Below are positions 24,011 to 32,635 of a DNA stretch of 64,000 nucleotides, piece after piece; position 1 is the stretch's first letter, and each line of letters opens with the position of its first letter. The notes below the pieces were generated by a model. That model searched no databases. It had not been told where the DNA came from and saw only the letters and a program-made list of their open reading frames with translations. Both the position numbers and the translations under genes were made by a program. Location of the stretch: assembly GCA_947589545.1 (NCBI GenBank), contig CANQBA010000009.1:21627-85626 (forward strand), written 5' to 3'. This DNA comes from an uncultured Oscillospiraceae bacterium. Its GTDB lineage: Bacteria; Bacillota; Clostridia; Oscillospirales; Oscillospiraceae.

Positions 24011-24382
24011 TCAGCCGTGTTCGGCGTACCAGTCGTCCACGCTCCGTGTCAGCTCCAGGATGGAGCTTCGCACCGAGGCGTGGATCTCCGGGGCGCCCAG
24101 GCGCTCCAGGATATACGCCCTGGAGCCGGCGTCCAGAAAGTGCCAGGAGAAGCGGTCGCTGCCCTCCCGGTGGACGCCCACCCGGATCCGCCACTGGTCG
24201 GAGGTATAGACCTCCACCAATGCCTCGTCCTCAAAGGGCCAGTCCGGGATGCCCATGGTCACATACTGCCGGAAGGGGGCCCCGTCGGCGGCCTTCTCCA
24301 CAAAGCCGGACAACAGCTCCAGCACCTTGCCCACCAGAAGATCCATCTTTTCGTCAAAGGTCAGCTTTTTCTTTTCAGCCAT
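24011..24382 (-). CDS. Hypothetical protein
   Basis: A 123-residue protein with no recognised domain. It starts with a basic-helical stretch (MAEKKKLTFDEKMDLLVGKVLELLSGFVEKAADG) and continues into an alpha/beta part containing VTMGIPDWPFEDEALVEVYTS, RIRVGVHREG and a Trp-rich FSWHFLDAG. No signal or membrane segment. It lies 33 bases downstream of the btpA-like gene in the same direction and is probably the last gene of the XRE-regulator/btpA unit. Its 3' end faces the plus-strand promoter at 23943. The codon use is like its neighbours, so the frame is likely real. Confidence 0.6.
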   Translation of the reverse strand: MAEKKKLTFDEKMDLLVGKVLELLSGFVEKAADGAPFRQYVTMGIPDWPFEDEALVEVYTSDQWRIRVGVHREGSDRFSWHFLDAGSRAYILERLGAPEIHASVRSSILELTRSVDDWYAEHG

Positions 24383-24415
24383 GATGACCGCCTCCGTTTC
24401 TTTTTTTCACGCGCG

Positions 24416-25147
24416 TCACAGGCCGGCGCGGAGGGCGCGCACCTCGTCCATAAAGCGCTCCAGACGCCGGGGATCCACAGGGTTGACGGCCTTGCCCTCC
24501 TCCTTGAACCAGCTGCCCACGATGGCGCCGTCGGCGCAGGCGAGCTGTTCCCGAACCGTCTCGGCGGTGAGGCCCGCGCCCACGATCAGCGGGAAGCTGC
24601 CGGTCACCTGGCGGAAGGACTTGATCTTGTCCAGCTCCGTGTTGATGCCCGTGCCGGCCCCGGTGACCACGATGGCGTCGCACCGCTCCATGCCCAGGCG
24701 CAGATCCTCCTCCACGCTCCGGCCGGACAGCACCGGCTGGTACTTGAACCGCACCCCGCCCAGCACGCTGACCGTCCCGTCCCGGAGGGAGCTGATCATC
24801 CGGGCGTACTCCTGATCCCGTTGGGGCTGGAGGTGCCCGCAGATGGAGTCCACCTGCATGAAGGCCGCGCCGTAGTGCCTGGCGGCCTCGTAGCTGCCGG
24901 AGAAGTCCCCCAGCAGGTTGACGCCGTAAATTTTTCCGGGGTAGTTGTCCCGGAGGTACGCCAGCGTCCAGGCCACGTCCTCGGCGGTGCCGAAGTAGTC
25001 CTCCACCAGCACGGCGTCCAGGCCGCACTCGTACATCTGGCCGATCTCCAGCCTGGCCCTGGCGCGGAAGCCCTCTCCGCCGCCGCCCCCCAGGTGGATC
25101 ATGCCGATAACCGGCTTCTTCTTCTCAAAAAGCTCAAGAAACCCCAT
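24416..25147 (-). CDS. BtpA/SgcQ-family TIM-barrel protein
   Basis: A 243-residue protein of the BtpA/SgcQ family. The blocks KPVIGMIHLGG (start), GLDAVLVEDYFG, GVNLLGDFSGSYEAA, DAIVVTGAGTGINTELDKIK and VGAGLTAETVREQLACADGA are diagnostic. BtpA was linked to photosystem I in cyanobacteria, and SgcQ sits in a sugar operon in E. coli; the reaction is unknown. The start was moved to ATG 25147 because AGGAGG is then about 9 bases upstream, whereas the GTG at 25153 is too close. It follows the XRE-type gene by 15 bases, so the two are cotranscribed. Complete. Confidence 0.82.
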   Translation of the reverse strand: MGFLELFEKKKPVIGMIHLGGGGGEGFRARARLEIGQMYECGLDAVLVEDYFGTAEDVAWTLAYLRDNYPGKIYGVNLLGDFSGSYEAARHYGAAFMQVDSICGHLQPQRDQEYARMISSLRDGTVSVLGGVRFKYQPVLSGRSVEEDLRLGMERCDAIVVTGAGTGINTELDKIKSFRQVTGSFPLIVGAGLTAETVREQLACADGAIVGSWFKEEGKAVNPVDPRRLERFMDEVRALRAGL

Positions 25148-25162
25148 CCCCACGTACCTCCT

Positions 25163-25813
25163 TTAAAAAATTTCTGTTTGTTTCGTCAGCTTACGTCCCA
25201 TATATTTTGGGTTGATATACAGTATGTAGACAAGCCCCACGGCGGCGATGAGCGCTGCGCCCACGATTCCCATGCCGAAGCGGATATCCGAAAGCCCCAG
25301 GAGGGCCTGGACGGCGCAATAGGCAAGCTCGATAACCGTTTTTTTCCGCCGCTGTCCGGGATCGGACGTAAAGCGGTGGTTGGACGCCATCCACACGGAG
25401 CAGGCGGCCAACAGGATCAGCTCCAGGAAAACCGGAATCAGAAGCGCCTTGGAGGGGGTGTCGGCCTTGATACGGTTGTAATCATAGATGGCCGTGGCGG
25501 AACCCACCAGGAAGCCGGCCTGCAGGATGATCGCCCACCGGGTCAAGTTCGCCCGCAGGATCGGATTGGGTTTTTCCCTGTCCTCCGGCGGCGCCGCCGC
25601 GTCCTTTAGCGCATCCTTGGGCCCCTCCACCAGCTCCGTAAGCTCTGTCTCCAGCAGCTTTGTCAGCTCCACCAGATTGGCCGCCGTGGGCTCGGACCTC
25701 CCCGTCTCCCACTTGGAGACGGCCTGCCGGCTCACGCCCAACCGCTCCGCCACAACCTCCTGGGAGAGCTTTAACTGCTCCCGCCTTCTCCTGATGTTTT
25801 CACCCAGGCTCAT
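25163..25813 (-). CDS. XRE-family regulator with C-terminal membrane helices
   Basis: A 216-residue protein with an N-terminal Cro/CI helix-turn-helix (residues 1-60: LSQEVVAERLGVSRQAVSKWETGRSEP) and, after a charged linker, four hydrophobic segments (about 93-110, 121-140, 160-180, 186-205). Membrane-bound XRE regulators of this layout are common in clostridia; the ligand is unknown. The ATG at 25813 is preferred because AGGAGG lies 8 bases upstream; the GTG at 25822 is inside the ribosome site. It is directly upstream of the btpA-like gene, which it may regulate. The DNA site cannot be identified. Confidence 0.83.
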   Translation of the reverse strand: MSLGENIRRRREQLKLSQEVVAERLGVSRQAVSKWETGRSEPTAANLVELTKLLETELTELVEGPKDALKDAAAPPEDREKPNPILRANLTRWAIILQAGFLVGSATAIYDYNRIKADTPSKALLIPVFLELILLAACSVWMASNHRFTSDPGQRRKKTVIELAYCAVQALLGLSDIRFGMGIVGAALIAAVGLVYILYINPKYMGRKLTKQTEIF

Positions 25814-25878
25814 TCCGGGCACCTCCTTATGTCTTTGGTATGCTCATTGTACCAAAAGACCCGGTTGCGCGCCACCAA

Positions 25879-26673
25879 CTATCTGTCAACCGTAGGTTGC
25901 TCCCGCAGCCATTCCACAGATCGGGTCAGCCCCGCCGCGGTTTTTGTCTCCAGCACCACCCGGCAATTTCGTTCCTCCGCCAGACGCAGATATTTTTTAA
26001 GGTCGATCTCCCCCGCTCCCAGGGGCAGGTGGTTTTTCTTCCCCAGGGCGTCGTGCATGTGCATGTGGACAAGGCGGGACTTATGCGCAAGGATGAATTG
26101 TTCATCCACCCCGCCGCAGCCGTGGTCGTGTCCGATGTCGAAGGTCAGGCCGAACACCGGGGACTCCAGAAGGATCTCCATGGCTTCCTTCTGAAAATCC
26201 GTATACCCGTCGCAGTTTTCAACGCAGACAGTTATCCGCGCGCCGCCAATGGCCTCCTCGCACAGCTTGCGGAAGGCGGCGACGCTGGCAAGATACCGCT
26301 CCCTGTACGCGTCAAAGAGGTACACCCTTCTGTCCGGCAGGGTAAAATAGACGCCTTTCGACAGGTGCATATTCAAAACGGGGATCTCAAGCTTTTTGGC
26401 AAGCTCGACAGTCTCCGCGACGGTGCGCCTGTACCCTTCGGCGATATAGGGGTTAAAGTCGCTGACATTCAGGTTCTCGTCCAGATGGATGGTGTAAAAG
26501 ATCCCGTATTTCTCCGCGATCTCCCGGAAGCGGCAAACGTCGATCTCCCCCGGCTGATACTGGGGTAAATTCATGTTGAGCTCCACAAAATCAAGTCCCA
26601 GCTCCCGGCACCTGGCCGCGCAGTCCTCCAAATCGGGAAGCTCGATCAGGGTCGGCAGTCCGAATCTCAGCAT
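25879..26673 (-). CDS. Sugar phosphate isomerase/epimerase-like TIM barrel protein
   Basis: A 264-residue protein of the xylose-isomerase-like TIM barrel (AP-endonuclease family 2 fold). Typical metal-site strands are present: LDFVELNMNLPQ, YTIHLDENLNVSD, ITVCVENCDGYTDF with Glu, LTFDIGHDHGCGG, and RLVHMHMHDALGKKNHLPLG, which carries the final His and Asp. Such enzymes isomerise or epimerise sugars or act as nucleases, and the substrate cannot be inferred here since no sugar transport or kinase gene is adjacent. Complete. It lies 15 bases downstream of the methyltransferase gene, so the two may be cotranscribed. The upstream start is ATG with GGGGAGAG. Confidence 0.78.
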   Translation of the reverse strand: MLRFGLPTLIELPDLEDCAARCRELGLDFVELNMNLPQYQPGEIDVCRFREIAEKYGIFYTIHLDENLNVSDFNPYIAEGYRRTVAETVELAKKLEIPVLNMHLSKGVYFTLPDRRVYLFDAYRERYLASVAAFRKLCEEAIGGARITVCVENCDGYTDFQKEAMEILLESPVFGLTFDIGHDHGCGGVDEQFILAHKSRLVHMHMHDALGKKNHLPLGAGEIDLKKYLRLAEERNCRVVLETKTAAGLTRSVEWLREQPTVDR

Positions 26674-26688
26674 TTTTCTCTCCCCTCT

Positions 26689-27459
26689 TTATCCCTGTAT
26701 GTCCTCCGGTTTTTTCGCCAGATACAGGACATAGGTGTCCTGAAAAACGATTTTATTCCCGGCGGCCAGGACGGCGTCTCTGAGTCCGTCGAAAAGCTTG
26801 CTTCTATATGGTTCCGGAAGGACGATATGGTCACAATGGGTGCCGGAAAACGCCACATATTCGTCCGCGGTGAATTCGCGCCTCCCCGGATATTCGCGCC
26901 GTTCGAACGCCGTGTATCCATAGCGGACGGCATTTTCATACGGAAAGGAGCCATGCGTATAGGGGATCTCCGGTTTGAAATACGCGGAATAAACCTGTTG
27001 GATCCTATTGTACAGCTCCACATTCGGCGTTTTATAATCCGCCCTCGTCAGCATCATCGCCAGCGTTCCGCCCGGTTTCAGCAAATCAAATGTCTTCGAA
27101 AACGCAATTTCCTCCGGGAGCCATTGGATAGTTGCCGCTGAATAGATCATATCAAATTGCTGGCCGTCGAAATCGTGTGTAAGGAAGTCGTCGTTGACGA
27201 TATGGAAGTTGGGAAGCGCGCCATATTTTTGTATCATCTTAGCGGTCAGATGCTCACCAAGCTCAATGGCGTGATAGTCGCAGCCTGTATTCAGGATCGG
27301 ATCGGAAGCCTGCCCTGTTCCGGGGCCCAGCTCCAAAACGGTTTTATCGGGGCCGATCCCGGCATACGCGATCAAATCGGCAAATAACTCCGGGCTGTAC
27401 CTGGGCCGGTATCGGTCAAATTGCTCCGGGATCGTATCAAATACTTTTCGGAATTCCAT
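26689..27459 (-). CDS. Class I SAM-dependent methyltransferase
   Basis: A 256-residue methyltransferase. Motif I is VLELGPGTGQASDPIL (about 41-56), motif post I is DYHAIELGEHL, and motif IV is FDMIYSAATIQWLPEE; LKPGGTLAMML is the strand-4/5 region. The family acts on small molecules, but the substrate is unknown. The start is ATG 27459, where GGAG lies about 9 bases upstream; the longer frame to 27501 has no ribosome site. The gene is visibly less GC-rich (about 50 percent over 26.9-27.1 kb) and uses more A/T-ending codons than its neighbours, which suggests recent acquisition. It overlaps no other gene but ends close to the isomerase gene. Confidence 0.85.
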   Translation of the reverse strand: MEFRKVFDTIPEQFDRYRPRYSPELFADLIAYAGIGPDKTVLELGPGTGQASDPILNTGCDYHAIELGEHLTAKMIQKYGALPNFHIVNDDFLTHDFDGQQFDMIYSAATIQWLPEEIAFSKTFDLLKPGGTLAMMLTRADYKTPNVELYNRIQQVYSAYFKPEIPYTHGSFPYENAVRYGYTAFERREYPGRREFTADEYVAFSGTHCDHIVLPEPYRSKLFDGLRDAVLAAGNKIVFQDTYVLYLAKKPEDIQG

Positions 27460-27482
27460 TTTTCTCTTCTCCATTCCGGGTG

Positions 27483-28835
27483 CTATCGAACGAGCAGACA
27501 CACCGTCTCAACATGCAGGGTGCGGGGGAACATGTCTACGGCCTCGGCGGCGACGGCTTGGTAGCCGCGGGCGGAGAAGAGCTTCACATCCCGGGCCAGG
27601 GTGGCGGGGTCGCAGGAGACGTAGACAAGGCGCTCCGGGGCCATCTGGGTCACGGTGTCGATGACGGAGGGCTCCAGACCCCGGCGGGGCGGATCCACGA
27701 TGACCACCTGGGGGCGGACGCCCTGGCGGGCCAGCATCAGAGCGGTGTCCGCGGCGTCGCCGCAGAAAAATTCCGCGTTTTCTATGCCGTTGCGCGCCGC
27801 GTTGGCCCTGGCGTCCTCCACGGCCTCGGGGACGATCTCCGCGCCGATGACACGCTTTGCCCGCTTGGCGGCGCACAGGGAGATGGCGCCGATGCCGCAG
27901 TAGAGATCCAGCACCGTCTCCTGGCCCGTCAGGGCGGCGAAGTCCAGGGCGCGGCCGTAGAGCACCTCGCACTGATCCCGGTTCACCTGGAAAAAGGACG
28001 GCACGGACAGGCGGAAGGTGAGGCCGCACAGCGTCTCATCCAGGGTGGAGCTGCCCCGCAGGGTGCGGTACGCATCCCCCAGGATCACGTTGGTTTTGCG
28101 CCTGTTGGACGACAGCAGGACGCCTGCGCATCCGGGCAGGGCCTCCCTGAGCCGGCGCACAAGATCCGCCTCATCGGGGAGCGCCCGCTCCGCCGGGGCG
28201 TTGACCACCAGACAGATAAGCGCCTGGCCGGCGCTGTTTGTCCGCACATACAGATGCCGCACCAGGCCCCGGTGGGCCGCCTCGTCGTAGGCCGCCGCAC
28301 CGGAGGCTCTCATCCAGTCCAGCACCGCGCCACGGGCCAGACCCACGCTCTCCGGCTCCAGAAGGCAGTCCGGCACGTCGATCACCTCATGGCTCCTGCC
28401 CCGGTAAAAGCCGATTTTCGGCCCCGGGGACACCGGCAGCTGGGCCTTGCCCCGGTAGCGCTCCGTCTGGGCAGCTCCGTGTATTATGTCAACTTTCAGA
28501 TCCGCGCCGCCCACGCGCCGCAGGGCGTCCTCCACCTTTTGGCGCTTGAAGCGCAGCTCCTCGGCATAGCTCATATGCCGCACGGCGCACCCGCCGCAGG
28601 CGGGATAGTGGGGACAGCCGGGGTCGACGCGCTCCGGGGAGGGCTCCTCAATCCCCTCCACCCTGGCAAAGGCCATGGATTTCAAGACCTTTAAAACACG
28701 CACGCAGCAGCGCTCCCCCGCTATGGCACCGGAGATAAACAGGGCCATCCCGTCCACGTGGGCCACGCCCATGCCGTCGGCGGAATAGCCGTCGCAGATT
28801 GCGGAAAGGATCTGGTTTTTCTTAAGCTCACTCAT
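27483..28835 (-). CDS. rlmD: 23S rRNA (uracil-5-)-methyltransferase RlmD-like (TrmA family)
   Basis: A 450-residue RNA m5U methyltransferase. It has an N-terminal TRAM-like part (about 1-65), an iron-sulfur cysteine group at Cys74, Cys80 and Cys83 (GCPHYPACGGC), and a SAM domain with FFQVNRDQCEVLY, VLDLYCGIGAISLCAA, VIVDPPRRGL and the catalytic VSCDPATLARD. Products methylate 23S rRNA U1939 or related sites; without experiment the exact position is uncertain in Firmicutes (RlmCD may do two sites). The start ATG 28835 was chosen over 28859 since the longer frame has no ribosome site and the family begins with a short TRAM lead. A stem-loop (28858-28885) separates it from the Clp gene. Confidence 0.88.
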   Translation of the reverse strand: MSELKKNQILSAICDGYSADGMGVAHVDGMALFISGAIAGERCCVRVLKVLKSMAFARVEGIEEPSPERVDPGCPHYPACGGCAVRHMSYAEELRFKRQKVEDALRRVGGADLKVDIIHGAAQTERYRGKAQLPVSPGPKIGFYRGRSHEVIDVPDCLLEPESVGLARGAVLDWMRASGAAAYDEAAHRGLVRHLYVRTNSAGQALICLVVNAPAERALPDEADLVRRLREALPGCAGVLLSSNRRKTNVILGDAYRTLRGSSTLDETLCGLTFRLSVPSFFQVNRDQCEVLYGRALDFAALTGQETVLDLYCGIGAISLCAAKRAKRVIGAEIVPEAVEDARANAARNGIENAEFFCGDAADTALMLARQGVRPQVVIVDPPRRGLEPSVIDTVTQMAPERLVYVSCDPATLARDVKLFSARGYQAVAAEAVDMFPRTLHVETVCLLVR

Positions 28836-28857
28836 AAAATGCGCTCTCTTTATCCCC

Positions 28858-28885
28858 ATAAAGCCGGGGAAGGCCCCGGCTTTAT
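28858..28885 (-). terminator. Strong hairpin between the Clp ATPase gene and rlmD
   Basis: ATAAAGCCGGGG (28858-28869) pairs perfectly with CCCCGGCTTTAT (28874-28885), 12 bp with a 4-base loop, 19 bases past the stop of the Clp gene on the minus strand. The trailing run is short (TTTAT), so termination may be partial. Confidence 0.65.
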
Positions 28886-28904
28886 GTCAACTTATATAGT
28901 GTTG

Positions 28905-31235
28905 TCAGGCGATGATGACGGTGATCTCGTCCCCCTGGGCGGAGACGCCCACGCGGGTAAGCTCCCGCTGGTAGTTGTCGATGAGCTCGGCGGCCAGCCG
29001 GTCCTCGATGTCCTTCTGGATGGTGCGGCGGAGGTTCCTGGCCCCGTACTCCACGGAGTAGGACTTGCGCACCAGGTAGTCGATGACGGACTCATCCCAG
29101 ACGAAGGTCATGGCCTTTTCCGCAAGGCCCGTCTTCAGCTCCTCCAGCATCAGCGCGGCGATGGAGCGGAAATTCTCCTCGCTGAGGCGGTTGAAGTAGA
29201 CCACCTCGTCCACGCGGTTGATGAATTCGGGCCGCAGGAAGTCCCGCAGGGCCTTCATGACCCGCTCCCGATCCTGATCCCGGGCGGAGGTGCCGAAGCC
29301 CACGGTGCCGGAGCCGCGCCGGTCGGAGCCAGCGTTAGTGGTCATGATGATGATGGTGTTTTCAAAGTTGACCACCCGGCCCTGGGCGTCGGTGATGCGG
29401 CCGTCGTCCAGGATCTGCAGGAGGATATTCATCACGTCCGGGTGGGCCTTCTCGATCTCGTCAAAGAGCACCACGCTGTAGGGGCGGCGGCGGATCTTCT
29501 CGGTGAGCTGTCCGGCCTCGTCGTAGCCCACATAGCCCGGAGGCGAGCCGATGATCCGGGAGACGGCGAATTTCTCCATAAATTCCGACATATCGAGCCG
29601 GATCAGGGATTCGGGATTTTGGAACATATCGGCGGCCAGACGCTTCACCAGCTCTGTCTTGCCCACCCCAGTGGAGCCCACGAAGATGAAGCTGACGGGC
29701 TTGTGCTTCATGGAGATGCCCACGCGGTTGCGCTTGATGGCGGCGCAGACGGCCTCCACGGCCTCGTCCTGGCCCACGATGTGCTCCTTCAGGCGGTCGG
29801 ACAGGTGCGCCAGCCGCTCGTGCTCGTCCTCCCGGATGGAGGAGGCGGGGATCTTTGTCCAGAGCTCTATGATGCGGGCAAAGTTGTCCATGCCCAGCTC
29901 CGGCATCCCCTGGGCCTGGAGCCGCTGCTTCTCGTCGGCGATGGCGATCTCACGGCCCCGCAGCTTGGCAAGGCGGGCGTAGTCCTCCTCCACATAGGGG
30001 CTGGAGTCGGATTCCGGGCGCTCCAGGAGCATATCCCGCTCCTTGGCGATATCCGCCAGCTCCCGGTCGATCTCCGCCAGACGGGCGTAATTTTTGCATT
30101 TTAAATTCACGTCGGAGCAGGCCTCGTCGATAAGGTCGATGGCCTTGTCCGGCAGGAAGCGGTCGGTGATGTACCGCTCGGAGAGCAGGACGGCCTGACG
30201 GCACATGGCATCGGAGATCTTCACCCCGTGGTACTGCTCGTAGTAGTGGGCGATGCCCTTGATGATCTTGATGGACTCCTCGATGGAGGGCTCCGTCACC
30301 GTCACCGGCTGGAAGCGGCGCTCCAGGGCGGAATCCTTCTCGATGTGCTTTCTGTACTCGTTGAAGGTGGTGGCGCCGATGACCTGGATCTCGCCCCGGG
30401 AGAGGGCGGGCTTTAGGATGTTGGCTGCGTTCATGCTGCCCTCGGCGTCCCCCGCTCCCACCAGGGTGTGCACCTCGTCGATGACCAGGATGATGTTGCC
30501 CACGGCCTTGATCTCCTCGATGAGGCCCTTCATGCGGGACTCGAACTGGCCCCGGAACTGGGTGCCCGCCACAAGGCTGGTCAGATCCAGCAGGTAGACC
30601 TCCTTGTCCCGGAGCTTATAGGGGACGTCGCCCTCGTTGATACGGATGGCAAGGCCCTCGGCAATGGCGGTTTTGCCCACGCCCGGCTCGCCGATGAGGC
30701 AGGGGTTGTTCTTCTGGCGGCGGTTCAGGATCTGGATGACACGCTCCATCTCCTCCTCCCGGCCCACGATGCGGTCCAGCTTCCCCTCCCGGGCGCGGCT
30801 CGTCAGGGAGATGCAGTAGGTGTCCAGGTATTTGCGCTTCCTGTCCCGATCCTTATGCTGGCGCTTGTCGTTCCCCTTCTCGGCGCTGCCGCCGCCCTGG
30901 CCGGGGCCGGGACCCATGTCCTGGGCGCCGAAGAGCTTGCCCAGGAACGGGAAGGTGGCCGTTTTGCCGGAATCGTCCTCGCCGTCGTCCTCGCCGCTCT
31001 CCGGCAGGTTCTCGGCGCCGTTCAAAGCCTCCATCATCTCACCGGCCATATTCTCGATGTCGTCGTCGGTGATGCCCATTTTCTGCATGAAGTCGTCCAC
31101 CGGCTTCATGCCCAGCTCCCGGGCGCACTTCAGGCACAACCCCTCGCTGGTGGTCTTGCCGTTTTCGATTTTTGTCACGTAGATCACCGCCACGTTCTTA
31201 TGACAACGGGCGCACAGTGCGGGTTCCATATACAT
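28905..31235 (-). CDS. Clp ATPase with N-terminal zinc finger (ClpE/ClpC-like)
   Basis: A 776-residue AAA+ unfoldase. The N-terminus has a zinc finger (Cys8, Cys11, Cys34, Cys37) as in ClpE, instead of the double ClpN repeat of ClpC. After a low-complexity acidic and Gly-rich linker (about 70-130), the first AAA domain has Walker A GEPGVGKT (182-189) and Walker B VIDE (251-254). The second has GSTGVGKT (520-527), and a later GTVGFGTS that could be the ClpP-docking loop. Such proteins feed damaged proteins to ClpP, which is not in the window. AAGGA lies upstream of ATG 31235. It lies 65 bases downstream of pgsA. Confidence 0.88.
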   Translation of the reverse strand: MYMEPALCARCHKNVAVIYVTKIENGKTTSEGLCLKCARELGMKPVDDFMQKMGITDDDIENMAGEMMEALNGAENLPESGEDDGEDDSGKTATFPFLGKLFGAQDMGPGPGQGGGSAEKGNDKRQHKDRDRKRKYLDTYCISLTSRAREGKLDRIVGREEEMERVIQILNRRQKNNPCLIGEPGVGKTAIAEGLAIRINEGDVPYKLRDKEVYLLDLTSLVAGTQFRGQFESRMKGLIEEIKAVGNIILVIDEVHTLVGAGDAEGSMNAANILKPALSRGEIQVIGATTFNEYRKHIEKDSALERRFQPVTVTEPSIEESIKIIKGIAHYYEQYHGVKISDAMCRQAVLLSERYITDRFLPDKAIDLIDEACSDVNLKCKNYARLAEIDRELADIAKERDMLLERPESDSSPYVEEDYARLAKLRGREIAIADEKQRLQAQGMPELGMDNFARIIELWTKIPASSIREDEHERLAHLSDRLKEHIVGQDEAVEAVCAAIKRNRVGISMKHKPVSFIFVGSTGVGKTELVKRLAADMFQNPESLIRLDMSEFMEKFAVSRIIGSPPGYVGYDEAGQLTEKIRRRPYSVVLFDEIEKAHPDVMNILLQILDDGRITDAQGRVVNFENTIIIMTTNAGSDRRGSGTVGFGTSARDQDRERVMKALRDFLRPEFINRVDEVVYFNRLSEENFRSIAALMLEELKTGLAEKAMTFVWDESVIDYLVRKSYSVEYGARNLRRTIQKDIEDRLAAELIDNYQRELTRVGVSAQGDEITVIIA

Positions 31236-31300
31236 ACCTTCTTCCTTAAAACCAGAGTTTATCTATCAGCATCGGCCCTCCCCGGCGGGAAAACCGGTCG

Positions 31301-31855
31301 TTATCCTCTCTCCCGCTCCGTCCGGCGTTTTTTCAAAAAGGCCAGCAGGGACGGCACATAGCTCAAAAGCGCCGTCAGGGACACCAGCACCGCCAGGATC
31401 ATAAGCGTTCTGGCGACGGCGGGAGGCAGCTTAAAAATCATAAGCGCGGCGCCCACGCAGAAAAGCACGAAGGTCGCGGTTTTTCCAACAAAATTTGAGG
31501 GCGGCACATTCTTTTCGCCGGTGGCGCGGACGAAGAGCCCGCCGGCCGCCATCAGGCTCTCCTTCGCAAGGTAGAACCAGAAGATCCAGCCGGGGATGAT
31601 CCCGTCCAGGGAAAGGCACAGCACCATAGCCAAGGTCATCAGCTTATCCCCCGCCGGATCCAGGATCTTGCCCAGATTCGAGATGGCGTTATACCGTCTG
31701 GCAAGATACCCGTCCAGAAAATCGGTGACCGCCGCCAGGAGAAAGACGCCGGCGGCCCACATGCGTCCGTATTCACCTCCCAGCCTCCAGGCGGCCGCAA
31801 AAAGCGGCACCAGCGCGATCCGGAAGCCGGAAAGGATATTCGGAAGGTGTTTCAT
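31301..31855 (-). CDS. pgsA: CDP-diacylglycerol--glycerol-3-phosphate 3-phosphatidyltransferase
   Basis: A 184-residue membrane enzyme of phosphatidylglycerol synthesis, transferring the phosphatidyl group from CDP-diacylglycerol to glycerol-3-phosphate. The CDP-alcohol phosphatidyltransferase motif D-G-x2-A-R-x8-G-x3-D-x3-D is exact at residues 48-70 (Asp48, Gly49, Ala52, Arg53, Gly62, Asp66, Asp70). Hydrophobic helices surround it. The related cardiolipin synthase and Pss enzymes share this motif, so the substrate is inferred from N-terminal likeness (MKHLPNILSGFRIALVPLFA) to PgsA. It follows cvpA by 36 bases in the same direction. Confidence 0.85.
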   Translation of the reverse strand: MKHLPNILSGFRIALVPLFAAAWRLGGEYGRMWAAGVFLLAAVTDFLDGYLARRYNAISNLGKILDPAGDKLMTLAMVLCLSLDGIIPGWIFWFYLAKESLMAAGGLFVRATGEKNVPPSNFVGKTATFVLFCVGAALMIFKLPPAVARTLMILAVLVSLTALLSYVPSLLAFLKKRRTERERG

Positions 31856-31891
31856 CTCTCTGTACCTTTCAAAACGCAGTCTTTACGCTGT

Positions 31892-32611
31892 TCAGATATT
31901 TAAAAGCTCGGCGATCCTGTTGGTCTCCAGCAGCTTTTGATAGAGAAACGTCTTATCGGTGACCGAGGCGGGGATCAGAAGGCCCAGATACCGGCCGATA
32001 CAGCCGATGGCCAGGAGGATGAGCAGGCCGCGGATCACGCCCAGGGCCGCGCCGGTGACGTGGTTCAGGTTCTCGTGGCCGGGGATGCCGAAGCTCAGAT
32101 CGGCGATGTTGCCGATGACGGAAAAGATGATGGCGATGAGGATGAAGGCGATGGCGAACAGCGCCACATACGCCGCCCTGGCGCACACCTGGGCCGTCAG
32201 CTCCTCCTCCATGGCGTTATTGACCTTGGCGTGGGTGGAGGCCACGTCCCTGGCGATGCCCTCGGAGGCGCCGCCGGAAAAGCCCAGACGGCCCATGACC
32301 TCCTTGGAGACGGTGTAGACGTCCAGCTTCTCCCGCTCCTCCACGGTGAGGGGTTTGCTCTCCGTCCCGTTCTCCGTCGCGTTCTCCTCGGGACTGCCGC
32401 CGCCCACGGCCTTTTCCACCACGCTGAGGGCGAAGGGCTCCACGATATCCGAAAACTCCGTATAGAAGGCCGCGGCCAGCAGGTTCGCCCCGTAGAGGGC
32501 GATCACCACCGCCAGGATGCCGCAAACGCCGTTTATGATCCCCGTGCGGAAGCCCCTCCATCCGCAGAAGACCACGATGCCCGCCAGCACCAGATCGATC
32601 ACCAAGCTCAT
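31892..32611 (-). CDS. CvpA family membrane protein
   Basis: A 239-residue protein with four predicted helices: about 4-22, 27-47, 150-170 and 190-212. The CvpA signature is the start (LVIDLVLAGIVVFCGWRGFRTGIINGVCGILAVVIALYGANLLA). An inserted soluble loop (about 65-140, charged and Glu-rich) separates the helix pairs and is longer than in simple CvpA. The family supports colicin V production and envelope functions in enterics; its role in Firmicutes is unknown. It lies 24 bases downstream of the DUF5711 gene and 36 upstream of pgsA, all in one direction. Confidence 0.8.
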   Translation of the reverse strand: MSLVIDLVLAGIVVFCGWRGFRTGIINGVCGILAVVIALYGANLLAAAFYTEFSDIVEPFALSVVEKAVGGGSPEENATENGTESKPLTVEEREKLDVYTVSKEVMGRLGFSGGASEGIARDVASTHAKVNNAMEEELTAQVCARAAYVALFAIAFILIAIIFSVIGNIADLSFGIPGHENLNHVTGAALGVIRGLLILLAIGCIGRYLGLLIPASVTDKTFLYQKLLETNRIAELLNI

Positions 32612-32635
32612 AGTGGAATACTCCTTTTCGCAAAA

